From Budorcas taxicolor (taxonomy: Eukaryota > Chordata > Mammalia > Artiodactyla > Bovidae), in NCBI RefSeq assembly GCF_023091745.1, contig NC_068925.1, forward strand, positions 2,294,001-2,358,000: a stretch of DNA of 64,000 nucleotides, written 5' to 3'. A model generated the notes under the pieces. It ran no database searches, was not told where the DNA came from, and was given only the letters and a program-made list of their open reading frames with translations. The position numbers and the translations under genes were made by a program. This document shows positions 35,072 to 46,829 of this stretch, piece after piece. The number at the start of each line of letters is the position of its first letter. The stretch's first letter is position 1.

Positions 35072-36485
35072 TCAGTTCAGTTCAGTTCAGTCATTCAGTC
35101 GTATCCGACTCTTTGCAACCCCATAAACCGCACCACTCCAGGCCTCCCTGTCCACCACCAAATCCCGGAGTTCACTCAAACTCACGTCCATCAAGTCGGT
35201 GATGCCATCCAGCCATCTCATCCTCGATCGTCTCCTTCTCCTCCTGCCCCAATCCCTCCCAGCATCAGAGTTTTCTCCAATGAGTCGACTCTTCCCATGA
35301 GGTGGCCAAAGTACTGGAGTTTCAGCTTTAGCATCATTCCTTCCAAAGAAATCCCAGGGTTGATCTCCTTCAGAATGGACTGGTTGGATCTCCTTGCAGT
35401 CCAAGGGACTCTCGAGAGTCTTTTCCAACACCACAGTTCAAGGCATCAATTCTTTGGTGCTCAGCTTTCTTCACAGTCCAACTCTCACATCCATACATGA
35501 TCACTGGAAAAATCATAGCCTTGCATAGACGGACCTTTGTTGGCAAAGTAATGTCTCTGCCTTTTAATATGCTGTCTAGGTTGGTCATAACTTTCCTTCC
35601 AAGGAGTAAACATCTTTTAATTTCATGGCTGCAGTCACCATCTGCAGTGATTTTGGAGTCCCCCAAAATAAAGTCTAACACTGTTTCCACTGTTTCTCCA
35701 TCTATTTCCCATGAAGTTATGGGACCAGGTGCCATGATCTTCATTTTCCGAATGTTGAGCTTTAAGCCAACTTTTTCACTCTCCACTTTCACTTTCATCA
35801 AGAGGCTTTTTAGTTCCTCTTCACTTTCTGCCATAAGGGTGGTGTCATCTGCATATCTGAGGTTACTGATATTTCTCCCAGCAATCTTGATTCCAGCTCG
35901 TGTATCTTCCAGCCCAGCATTTCTCATGATGTACTCTGCATATAAGTTAAATAAGCAGGGTGACAATATAGAGCCTTGTTGTACTCCTTTTCCTATTTGG
36001 AACCAGTCTGTTGTTCCACGTCCAGTTCTAACTGTTGCTTCCTGACCTCATATAGGTTTCTCAGGAGGCAGGTTAGGTGGTCTGATATTCCCATCTCTTT
36101 CAGAATTTTCCACAGTTTATTGGGATCCACATAGTCAAGGGCTTTGGCATAGTCAATAAAGCAGAAATAAATGTTTTTCTGGAATTCTCTTGCTTTTTCT
36201 GTGATCCAGCAGATGTTGGCAATTTGATCTCTGGTTCCTCTGCCTTTTCTAAAACCAGCTTGAACATCTGGAAGTTCATGGTTCACGTACTGCTGAAGCT
36301 TGGCTTGGATAATTTTGAGCATTACTTTACTAGCGTGTGAGATGAGTGCAATTATGTGGTAATTTGAGCATTCTTTGACACTGCCTTTCTTTGGGATTGG
36401 AATGAAAACGGACCTTTTCCAGTCCTGTGGCCACTGCTGAGTTTTCCAAATTTGCTGGCATATTGAGTGCAGCACTTTCACAGAA
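35072..36485 (-). mobile_element. BovB LINE, about 1.4 kb, RT plus distal domain
   Basis: Minus-strand frames 35993-36511 and 35370-35966 give KKGSVKECSNY, FRKGRGTRDQIANI, IDYAKALDYVD, then LRYADDTTLMAES with the RT catalytic pair intact, and the distal domain. One break near 35980 separates the frames. Confidence 0.95.
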
Positions 36486-36604
36486 TCATATTTCAGCATA
36501 CATATGTTCATACATATGCTATATTTCTATTAAATATAAACTAAGTTATATGTAATATAATATAAAATATTTAAAAATACATATAGTAATATTTTTAAAT
36601 TTCA

Positions 36605-38900
36605 TAATAAAAATGAAAAAGGAAAAGAAGTAAAATGTCACTGTTTGCAGATGACATGATACTATACATAGAAAATGCTACTGATGTTGCCAGAAAACCA
36701 GAGCTCCTCAATGAATTTGGTAAAGTTGCAAGCTACAAAATTAAAACACAGAAATCTCTTGCATTCCTACACACTAATAGTGAAAAATTCGAAAGAGAAA
36801 TTAAGGAAACAATCTAATTTACCATCACATCAAAAAGAATAAAAAGCTAGAAACAAACGTACCCAAGGAGACAAAAGACTTGTACTTCAAAAACTATAAG
36901 ATACTGATGAAAGAAATCAAAGATGACACAAACAGATAGAGAGATACACCATGCTCTTGGTATGAAAGAATCAATGTTGTCAAAATGACCATACCACCCA
37001 AGTAATCTACAGATTCAATACAATCCCTATGAAATTATAGCATTTTTTACAGAATTAGAAGAAAATAATTTACAATTTATATGGAAACATGAAAGACTCT
37101 GAACAGCCAGAGCAATCATGAGAAAGAAAAATAGAGCTGGGGAAATCAGGGTCCCTACATCAGACTATACTACAAAGCTACAGTTATCAAAACAGGGTGG
37201 TATTGGCCAAAAAAAAAAAAAAAAAACAGAAATATAGATCAATGGAATAGGATAGAAAGCCGAGATAAACCCACACAACTATGGTCACCTAATATGACAA
37301 AAGAGGCAAGAACATACAATGGAAAAAACACAGTCTCTTCTATAGGTTGCGCTAGGAAAACTGGACAGCTACATGTAAAATAATGAAAGAATACTCCCTA
37401 ATACCATACACAAAAATCAACTCAAAATGGATCAAAGACCTAGATGTAAGACTGGACACTATAAAACTGTTAAAGGTAAACACAGGCAGAACCTCTCTGA
37501 CATAAATCACAGTAAGATCTTTTTTTTAATCCACCTCCTAGAGCAATGAATATAAAAACAAAAATAAATAAATGGAAGCTAATTAAACTTCACAGCTTTT
37601 GCACAGCAAAGGAAACCATAAACAAAACAAAAAGGCAATCCACTGAATGGGAGAAAATATCGCAAATGAAGTGACTGACAAGGGATTAATCTCCAAAATA
37701 TACAAGTAGCTCACGCAGTAAAAGAAAACAAACAACCCAACTCCAAAATGGCAAAAGATCTAAATAGATATTTCTTTAAAAAAGACACACAGATGGTCAA
37801 GAGGCACATGAAAAGATCCTCAACAGTGCTCATTATTTTAAAAAATGCAAATCTAAACTACAATAAGGTACCACCTCACACCGGTCAGAACAGCCATCAT
37901 CTAAAAGTCTACAAACAATAAATGCTAGTGAAGGTGTGGAGAAAAGGGAACCTTTCCACACTGTTAGTGGGAATGTAAATTGGTGCAGCCACTTGTAGAA
38001 CAGTGTGGAGGTTCCTTTAGAAAATAAAAATAGGGCTACTATATGATTGCAAATATATCTGAAAAAAGAAACATATTCAAAAAGATGCATGTACCCCAAT
38101 GTTCACTGCAGCACTATTTACAAAAGCCAGGACATGAAAGCAACCTAAATGTCCATCAATAGACGAATGGATTAAAGAGATGTGGTGTATATATATACCA
38201 CATTGTGTGTGTGTATATATATACACAATGGAATACTACTCAGCCATAAAAAGAATGAAATAATGCCATTTGTGGTGAAGCAAATCTGACGAAGACCAAT
38301 ATCATATATTACCACTTATACGTGGACTCTAAAATAAATGGTACAAATGAACCTAATTACAAAATAGAAACAGAATCATAGATGTAGAAAACAAAACAAC
38401 AAAAAACTGATGGTTACCAGAAGGAATGGAAAGTGTTAGCTGCTCAGTCAGATCTGATTCTTTGCAATCCCATGGACTGTAGCCCATCATGCTCCTCTGT
38501 CCATGGAATTCTCCAGGCAAGTGGATTGACATTTCCTTCTCCAGGGGATCTTCCTGACTCAGGGACTGAACCCTGGGTCAAAAAATCTGCAGGCAGATGT
38601 TTGACCATCTGAGCCACCAGGGAAGTCCAGAAGAATGGGGAGCAGGGATAAATTGGGAGGTTGGGATTGACATACGCATGCTATGATAGACAACCAACAA
38701 ATAGAAACCAAGAAATAGATAACCAAAAGACCTTCTGTACAGCACAGATAACTCAACTCAATACTCTGTAACGGCCTATCAGGAAAGGAATCTTAAAAAG
38801 AGTAGATACATGCATAGCTGATTCACTTAGCTGTATAGCAGAAACTTAACATCAGAAATCAACTGTACTTAAAGCTGCATAAATAAAGTTAAAATGAGTA
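36605..38900 (+). mobile_element. L1 3' region with a SINE insert
   Basis: Plus-strand L1 ORF2 from the RT FADDMILYIENATD segment through WRTVWRF-equivalent sequence to the 3' UTR. It contains an A-run (37209-37227) and an inverted Bov-tA at 38431-38629. Ends in a (TAAA)n/(TGAA)n tail. Confidence 0.9.
38431..38629 (-). repeat. Bov-tA SINE inserted in L1
   Basis: Antisense Bov-tA from GCTGCTCAGTCAGATCTGAT to CTGAGCCACCAGGGAAGTCC. Confidence 0.93.
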
Positions 38901-38935
38901 AATAAATAAATAAATAAATGAATGAATGAATGATG
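38901..38935. repeat. (TAAA)n/(TGAA)n simple repeat (L1 tail)
   Basis: Tetranucleotide repeats derived from the L1 A-rich tail. Confidence 0.9.
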
Positions 38936-39943
38936 CATAAGCATCTGGAGATTACCAATCAGTTTTCTAACAATGCACAAAAATAAAATTATCACATATG
39001 TTCGTATATATCAGAGAAAGCTAATTGCAGTGATTTCAATTAAACAGTAAGTCAAATGCTCATGTATCACTTTCACTTGTCCAACAATAACTTTTAAAGT
39101 CACTGCAGAGTTGCACTCTACTTTCTCACTTACCTTCAATGTAAAAACCTCCAAGAACTGGTTTCTGCCTATACCAATCCAAGAGAAATGTTTCATTCAG
39201 GAGCATGTACCACTATTATCATTCCCCACTTCCGAACTATCCCTCACTCTGGCTTCCCTTACAATAGCTTCTCTCATGTTCTTTCCACCTGTTTGACTAC
39301 TAACACCTGTTGGGGATTCTTCTGTTCATCTTATAACTGTATTCTCCTCCAGAATTCTACCCTAGAATCTATTTTCTTATCTTCCTAGGTGATCACAGGC
39401 ACTAAATAATCACTTGGCCTGTGATGTGCAATCCTCCACCTCGGCTTCTCTCCCACATCTACTGAATACAGACACCTGCTTAGTGGGAATATTCACCTGT
39501 ATGTCCACCTAAGATGATTATACTACTCATTCAAAACTTTTCCAAGATTTCTTTTCTCTATCTCAGTGACTCACCCAGCCACTGAAACCTGAAATCTGGA
39601 CACCATCCATCGCCTTTATTTTCATTTGGTCAGCAAGTGATTTCTGTTCTATGTTATTAATATCCCTCAAATATATCCTGTCTCTAGCACTGTGACTATC
39701 CCCCCAGAACCTGTTACAGGCCCCCTTGTCTCTCTAATAGTGTAACCAAACAATCTTCAAAGTGGCCTCCTGCCTCCAAGTCCGGGCAGCCTCCACCTAG
39801 ATGGTCCCTAGGCTTTAAAGCTTTAAGTCTCTGCTCCTCCAAATTCAAGGCAAAGCCCAAGGTCCTCAGCCAGGTTTGCAGATACAGTGATGGGTGGGTG
39901 TGGCAGAAACTTTATAACTGAGTCTGTTTCTCACCAGAGTATG
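38936..39943. other. Unique or ancient-repeat sequence
   Basis: No ruminant repeat. The CT-rich part (39480-39900) looks like a decayed ancient mammalian transposon, which I cannot name. On the minus strand a donor-like AAG-GTAAGTGAG near 39127 follows an open stretch, but no exon could be identified. Confidence 0.35.
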
Positions 39944-41362
39944 TTGTTGTTTAGTTGCTAAATCATGTCCGACTCTTCGCGAACCCATGAACTGCTCTCT
40001 CCCGGAGTTTGCTCAACTCATGTCTATTGAGTGAGTGATGCCATCCAACTATCTCATCCTCTGTTGCCTCCTTCTCCTCCTGCCCTCTATCTTTATGGTC
40101 TTTACTCTGCCTTCTTTATGGTCCAACTCTCACATCTGTACATGACTACTGGAAAAACCATAGCTTAGACTATAGGGACCTTTGTTGGGAAAGTGATGTC
40201 TCTGTTTTCTAATACAATGTCTCAGTTCGGTTCAGCCAGTCATATCCAACTCTTTGCAACCCCATGGACTGCAATATGCCAGGCCTCCCTGTCCATCACC
40301 AACTCCCAGAGTCTACTTAACTCATGTCCATCAAATTGGTGATGCCATCCAACCATCTCATCTTCTGTCGTCCCCTTCTCCTCCTGCCTTCAATCTTTCC
40401 CAGCATCAGGGTCTTTTCCAATGAGTGAGTTCCTCGCTTCATGTGCCTAAAGTATTGGACCTTCAGCTTCAGCATCAGTCCTTCCAATGGATATTCAGGA
40501 CTGATTTCCTTTAGGACTGACTGGTTGGATCTCCCCTGGACTTATATGCAGGACTTCAGCGTATAAGTCCAAGGGACTCTCAAGAATCTTCTCCCCCACC
40601 ACAGTCCAAAAATATCAATTCTTCGGTGCTCAGTATTTTTCATGGTCCAACTCTCACATCCACACATGACTACTACAAAAACTACAGCTCTGACTAGATA
40701 GACATTTGTCAGCAAAGTAATGTCTCTGCTTTTTAATATGCTGTCTAGGTTGGTCATAGCCAAGCATCGTTTAATTTCATGGCTGCAGTCACCATTGGCA
40801 GTGATTTTGGAGCCCAAGAAAATAGTCTGTCACTGTTTCCATTGTTTTCCCATCTATTTGCCATGAAGTGATGGGACTGCATGCCATGATCTTCATTTTT
40901 TGAATGTTGAGTTTTAAGCCAGCTTTTCCACTCTTCTCTTTCACTTTCATCAATAGGCTCTTCAGTTCCTCTCAGTTTTCTGCCATAAGGGTGGTGTCAT
41001 CTGCATATCTGAAGTTATTGATATTTCTACTGGCAATCTTGATTCCAACTTTTACTTCAGCTATCCCAGAATTTCACATTATGTATTCTGCATATAAGTT
41101 AAATAAGCAGGGTGACAATATACAGCCTTGATGTACTCCTTTCCCAATCTGGAACCAGTCCGTTTTTCCCATGTCTGGTGTATGTCTAGGTTTGTCATAG
41201 CTTTTTTTCCAAGGAGCAAGCATCTTTTAATTTTGTGGCTACAGTCACCATCTGCAGTGATTTTGGAGCCCAGGAAAATAAACGTTGTCACTCTTTCCAT
41301 TTTTTCCCCATCTATTTGCCATGAAGTGATGGAACTGAATGCTGTGATCTCAGTTTTCTGAA
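39944..41362 (-). mobile_element. BovB (-) interrupted by a second BovB (-)
   Basis: The outer element is 39944-40222 plus 41182-41362: its antisense text breaks at ...CTAATACAATGTC and resumes at ATGTCTAGGTTTGTCATAGC. The inner BovB (40223-41181) begins with the 3' tail (TCAGTTCGGTTCAGCC) and runs to the RT region (LYAEYIM-like). A short ATGTCT repeat at both junctions is a candidate target duplication. Confidence 0.87.
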
Positions 41363-42600
41363 CAGGAAGATTGTGGAGGTGCAAGAGAAGACAGAAACAA
41401 ATATCAGAAACTGAGAAAACTAACTTTGCAAGGGAAATATTATAGTACTGCTGAGAAGTGAATTCCAGCAGCAGGTCTCTGGCATGACTTAGGTGACAGC
41501 AGTCAGTGTTGTATAAGGACAACCACACTGTCAAGAAACAAACGTTGAGCTACCCTGGTGTGAATATAGGCTTAATGAGGGTTGTTGGGCTTTTGTCTGG
41601 TGAGCAGGATGGTGTATACTATACTCCAGGCATTTTTCTAGGTGTAGGGACACAGCAAGAAGCAGAGCAAAGTGCTCTCTTAATTGACCTTACACTGTTT
41701 GGGGACAAATAAATGATACAATCTCAGAGAATGGTTAAATGTCACAAGGAATATAAAACTGGGGGGGGGGGACGCTCAGAACTGTATTTGTATAATAAAT
41801 AATTGAATATTATTTATTCATGATACATTCTCAGTTCTCCAAGGGATGGCACTTAGCTGTCTCCAATAGAATCAATATGTGCTTTATGGAAGCAGGATTC
41901 AACTCTCTAAATCTGTCTATTTCAGAGCATAGGTAAGGGACACTCCCAAAGAGGTGTTTAAGTAAAGGCCATGAAGTTTGGTCTTGAGTAGAACTGGAAA
42001 GATGGGGAGTGCAAATGGGGGTGGACCCATGGAAAACTGGACCAGATGGACTCAGAGGCTCTTAGAGTATGCTTAAGAGAGGTCTCTATTATACTGTGAG
42101 AGCTAATGCAATTTAAATGTTTGGTTAGCACTGGATATAGGCTCTTGGATTGTCTGAGAGAGACTTTAGCTTTAGAAAATGAAGCACGTTGAAAAGGCTT
42201 TGTTGGACTATTAGAAAAAAAAAGAATATACTCATGTAAAGTAACCTGAGCACACAGGTTAATGTAGGAAAATGGTTTTATTACTGAAGGTCTAATTATA
42301 AACAAAGATTTGGTATATAAAATGGAATGCATTTTTAGTGCATAGATTTAATTTTAGAATTTTGTCCTGATAACTAGAAAAAATATGGGATCCAAAATTG
42401 GCCATATTCTTAGAGAAATGTATTTTGAAATTCATTTTTTCACTATATGTCATTGAACACAGGCTCATGAGCAATCGTGTTTAAAGCTAGACTTTTGTTT
42501 TCCTCCACATTTTAGACACATTTGAACTATGTAAGTTTTTCCTAAGGATTTGCTGTTGTCATCATCTGTCTTCAGATAATGTACAACATAATGCCCACTA
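41363..42600. other. Unique or ancient-repeat sequence with a poly-G run
   Basis: No ruminant repeat or exon recognised. Ten G in a row at 41761-41770. Parts around 41600-42050 resemble a decayed ancient mammalian LINE, which I could not confirm. Confidence 0.35.
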
Positions 42601-42606
42601 AGACAC

Positions 42607-43160
42607 TGCGGGGGGCCCTCCGCAGAATGAGAGAGGCGGTGGAACTTCCCTCAGCAAAGCCGAGGGGTCCCGAGGAGAGGTGAGCCTGCTGTCCCCCAAT
42701 CCAGCCCCTGAGCGAGAGACAATCAGATGCGACAGGGGTTCCGTCTAAGCAGTTCCGCTTTATTGCCACAAACTCTTGGTTTATATAGGCAAGCAGGGGG
42801 GTTTGCGAGGGACTTTCCATAGTTGCACCAATCACGTTAAAGGTCAAATCGTAATATGCCATAGTTGCACCAATCACGTTAAAGGTCAAATCATAATATG
42901 CCATAGTCACACCAATCACGTTAAAGGTCAAATTGTAATATGCCATAGTTGCACCAATCTCGTTAAAGGTCAAATCGTCATGCACCTTCATTGTAACAGG
43001 AGTCTATGCTGATCATGCACTGTCCATGTGCAGGGAAATCAAGAGAGCCAATCAAAAACTGTAACAGACCATGCCCCTATCTCTTCCGCCAGTCGCCATC
43101 TTAGTTTCCCACCGCAAAGCTAACCCATCTTTTTTAAGGTTTCCCATTTAAGGCCCCACA
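42607..43160 (-). repeat. Solo LTR (class II ERV-like), 554 bp
   Basis: On the minus strand it starts TGTGGGGCC and ends GGCCCCCCGCA, i.e. TG...CA with inverted termini. It is bounded by a perfect 6-bp duplication AGACAC (42601-42606 and 43161-43166), the length usual for betaretroviruses. The minus strand has CTATATAAACC (TATA, 42781-42787) and AATAAA (42759-42764) about 17 bases apart. The polyadenylation signal therefore lies before the likely cap site, as in several betaretroviral LTRs. U3 carries four 42-bp tandem repeats. No internal viral sequence, so it arose by LTR-LTR recombination. Confidence 0.93.
42817..42980 (-). promoter_or_regulatory. Four 42-bp tandem repeats in LTR U3 (CCAAT and AGGTCA motifs)
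   Basis: Units at 42817-42858, 42859-42900, 42901-42942 and 42943 to about 42980; the last is altered. Each contains CACCAATCACG or its CTCG variant, an NF-Y-type CCAAT box, and AAAGGTCAAA, a nuclear-receptor half-site. They sit upstream of the TATA box in LTR orientation, where enhancer repeats belong. Confidence 0.88.
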
Positions 43161-43351
43161 AGACACAAACATTTTTTTATTCACTGCTGTGACTCAGTAC
43201 CCCAAAGAATGTTTGGGCAAATAAATTCAATAGGTTTAAATTTTTTTTTTAAATCATAGAACATGTGAAGAGTACCAGAGAAGAAATAAAAGGGTAACTG
43301 AAGGTACTTGATGAAGAGACATGAAGAAAAGATTCACATAATTAGGGCTGA

Positions 43352-43580
43352 AAGTGAAAGGCACTCAGTCATGTCTGACTCCGTGACCCCATGGGACTGT
43401 ATAATCCATGGAATTCTCCAGGCCAGAATACTGGAGGGGGCAGCTGTTCCCTTCTCCAGAGGATCTTCCCAACCCAGGGATGGAACCCAGGTCTCCCACG
43501 TTGCAGGCAGAGTCTTTACCAGCTGAGCCACTAGGGAAGCCCAAAAGTGAAAGTGAAAGTCTCTCAGTCATGTCAGACTC
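43352..43580 (-). repeat. Bov-tA SINE plus tail of a second SINE
   Basis: Antisense Bov-tA at 43352-43541 (to CTGAGCCACTAGGGAAGCCC), then 39 bases of another SINE 3' end (GTGAAAGTCTCTCAGTCATG). Confidence 0.92.
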
Positions 43581-45338
43581 AATGAGGATTAACCTAATGG
43601 TAATAAGGTGAAGCATTTCACACCTATAAGGATAAAAAGGTATTATCTTTACAAGAGTCATTGTTTCTTTGACCATGAAGTCATGGAGAAGCAGAAGAAT
43701 TACTAACACCTGAATTTCATAATAAAGGAGATACAATACAGAAGACCAGTAAAACATGAATAGATACCTATCCATTTAGCCTGAAGGGATATGGTCTCCC
43801 ATCCACGTGAACTACTGGGTAAATTCTGAGGGTCTCACACAACCTTGGAATCATCATAATGATTTTGAAAGATTAGATATGGCTGATCACATATGATTTA
43901 TAAGCACAATTTCTAAATTCTACCTAGGTGGCAAAACACAATTTTGTTGTTCATTCAAAAAATGACTAAGATGGAGTCAAAAGAAAAATTCAGCATTTGG
44001 TCTACAAAATACAGATTCAAAATATTATATAATATAATCACATATAATGTGAACAACTATATGAATAACACGCTCATTAATGTTTTAGATGTGAAATCTA
44101 GCAAATTGTTTGACTTCTTTTTTAATGAGTTATAGAGTTAAGGACATTTTTTACCCATAAGCAAAAAAAAAAAAAAAAAAAAAATTCCATAAAATCACAG
44201 GCTCTTGATCCTAAAGGCCCACTGGATGAAAAACCAAGATTCACTTTCCTTCACCATTAAGACTGGAGTGAGCTGACAGGATCCTACATAACATGGATTT
44301 CAGTCAAGGACTATTTAGGAATCAGTGAGCAGACTTTCTATTCTCAGTTATGAGGCCCTGAAGATATGAAAATGACAACCACTCTGATACATAATGGGCC
44401 AAACTTCTGTTTCTAAGATCACAATTAATTTAAATGATTAAATGCTATTGTCTCATTTAAAAATGAGCTGTGCTTAATGTTTAATCAAATTCCAGTATAA
44501 CTCATTCACTGGGTTATCATCATTACAGACACCTGAACAACCTATAAAACGACAGAAGATGAACCCAGTCTTCAGAGCACTGCTTGGCTTCAGTCTCAGG
44601 CCACACCAGTCTCTGGAGAATTCCTGAACTAGGAGAGCCTCCCAGAGCACAGCTTCATACAGATCTGATCTTCAGAAGGAATGCAATATTCCAAAACAGA
44701 AATGTGTGGAGTAGTGAGTCCTTTGATATAATCATGTTTCAGGGATTTCAAACAGCAATAGATTAATAGATTTTTCCTATTAAAATTTTTGTTATTTTAA
44801 TATTGTTTGAAATTTTCCACTGCTGCTTATTTAGGAATATAGGAAGAATCAAGAATATAATATTTATAAAGATTTTATGGTCCTTGGGGAAAATGTGTTA
44901 AATATCCAGGATATTTATACATCCTATAAAAACAGAATATAATGCTTTAAAGATCAGAAAATCATCAGTGTACTTTGTTTTGTACCACAATGTTTTGATA
45001 AAGGAAATACCAAGTTGTGCGTGTAGATAAAACTTTAAAGAATATCTAACTTTCTATTACGAAAAGCATAAAAGTTTTAATGCCTTTATAAGTATATGCT
45101 GCTTTAACTAATAACTACTGTATTTACTGTCATTATAAAACAGTAATAATGAATATTATCCACAAAACAGCATGTTTAGCTAATTGTTCATCTATCGCAA
45201 CTGTGTGATTTATGATACAACATCATTTTTTGTGTGTGACGTTAAAATAATCCCTTTTAAACCAATGCCTATTTTTCAAAATGCCTTCTACCTTTCTGTT
45301 GAGCAGGGAGGGAAGTACAGCATCTTTTCAGAATTTAC
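43581..45338. other. Unique AT-rich intronic sequence
   Basis: A poly-A run near 44163-44183. No other repeat, exon or RNA gene recognised. Confidence 0.4.
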
Positions 45339-45431
45339 CTTGAATAATGAATTTTTCCATGTTTTCTTTGAAAGGCTGGATGTGCTCTTTTGAGGACACT
45401 TGGTAAACTTTTCCTGCTTCAACTTCACAGG
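45339..45431 (-). CDS. FMN2: Formin-2-like internal exon (FH2 domain)
   Basis: 93-base minus-strand exon. Acceptor TTAATTTCAG, then CC TGT GAA... encoding CEVEAGKVYQVSSKEH followed by IQPFKENMEKFIIQ, ending with a lone G before donor GTAAAT. Joined to the preceding exon (which ends with a lone G) the first codon becomes GCC (Ala). The peptide continues the FH2 helical bundle of formin-2 with, as I recall, only two changes. FH2 dimers bind actin barbed ends and nucleate filaments; formin-2 acts in oocyte spindle positioning. Frame and splice signals are intact. Confidence 0.85.
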
Positions 45432-45594
45432 CTGAAATTAAAGAGAGACAGTGTTCAGAATGTCACACTGCTAACGGTGCATTAAAACAATTACAAATTG
45501 TTTTAGGAAATCTTGTTAACCATGATAACTGACAAATGTCAGCATCCAATGCTGTCAAAGAAGCCTATCATCAAGGCTTCACTTTAGGGGACTA

Positions 45595-46680
45595 TAAAAA
45601 GGAATTGAAAATATTATAGTGGATGTACAACATTATGTTAGTTTCAGGTATACAACAATGATTCAACATTTAAATACATTATGTAATGAATACCATGGTG
45701 AGTCTAGTAACTATCTGTGACCATACAAAGCTTCATGAAACTTCATGAAAAGAAGATAAAGTAGCTGAGTGAAATAGGTGAAAGGGATTAAAGAGGCACA
45801 AACTGTCAGTTACAAAATAAATAAGTCACAGGGATGCAAGTACAGCATGGGGAATACAACACTGTATTAATGGTGGTGCATAACATATGGAAATTTTGTG
45901 GTTGTTCAGTCACTAAGTTGCATCCAACTCTTTGTGACACCATGAACTGCAGTATGCCAGGCTTCCCCGACCCTCACTATCTCCTAGAGTTTGCCCAAGT
46001 TCATGTCCACTGAATCCATGATGGCATCCAACCACCTCATCTCTGTCACTCCCATCTCCTGTCCTCAATCTTTCCCACCCTCAGGGTCTCTTCCAATGAA
46101 TCGGCTCTTCACATCAGGTGGCCAAAGTATTGAAGCTTCAGCTTCAGTATCAGTCCTTCCAATGAGTATTCGGGGTTGATTTTCTTTAGGATTGACTGGT
46201 TTAATCTCCTTGCTGTCCAAGGGACTCTTAAAAGTCTTCTCCACCACTGCAATTTGAAAACATCAATTCTTTGGTGCTTAGCCTTCTATCAGAGAAAGCA
46301 ATGGCACTCTACTCTAGTACTCTTGCCTGGAAAATCCCATGGACGGAGGAGCCTGGTAGGCTTCAGTCCACGGGGTTGCTCAGAGTCGGACACGACTGAG
46401 CAACTTCACGTTCACTTTTCACTTTCATGCACTGGGGAAGGAAATGGCAACCCACTCCAGCGTTCTTGCCTGGAGAATCCCAGGGACAGGGGAGCCTTGT
46501 GGGCTGCCGTCTATGGGGTCACACAGAGTCGGACACGACTGAAGCGACTTAGCAGCAGCAGCATTCTCACGTCTGTACATGATCACTGGAAAGACCATAG
46601 CTTTGACTATACAGACCTTTGTCATCATTAAGTTGTACACCTGAAACTAATAATAATATTCTAAGCCAACTGTACCTCAT
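45595..46680. mobile_element. Inverted pair of old L1 3' ends, interrupted by BovB and Bov-A2
   Basis: 45600-45718 is an antisense old-L1 3' UTR (GTTTCAGGTATACAAC). 45745-45897 plus 46627-46680 is a sense one (CAGTTACAAAATAAATAAGT; GTACACCTGAAACTAATA). A BovB (-) occupies 45898-46292 and 46565-46626, and a Bov-A2 (+) sits inside that BovB. Confidence 0.75.
46293..46564 (+). repeat. Bov-A2 SINE inserted in BovB
   Basis: Full dimer (GAGAAAGCAATGGCACTC to (CAG)n). Antisense BovB sequence is present on both sides. Confidence 0.93.
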
Positions 46681-46829
46681 TTATAAAGGTAGGACAGATG
46701 AAAGGATTTTTATTTACAAAAAATAAAAAATTGTAAACTATCTGCTTTTGTGCATTACTTTAAATTTACCATTTTGAAGAATTTCAAAGTCTCTTCAAAA
46801 TGATCTAAGGCTTCTCAACTAACAATTGA

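Noticed and set aside
39011..39296. Possible exon with a strong donor near 39127 (minus)
   Set aside because: No protein family recognised, not part of the formin order, and no paired acceptor/exon partner found.
42817..42980. CRISPR-like array
   Set aside because: Units are directly adjacent with no spacers, and the host is a mammal; this is an LTR enhancer repeat.
42572..43012. Repetitive small proteins on both strands with about 14-residue repeats
   Set aside because: They are translations of the 42-bp (3 x 14) tandem repeats of an LTR U3, open on both strands only because the unit length is a multiple of three.
45600..45897. Twin-priming inversion of a single old L1
   Set aside because: Both arms contain the same terminal 3' sequence, so they are two inverted 3' ends rather than one inverted copy.
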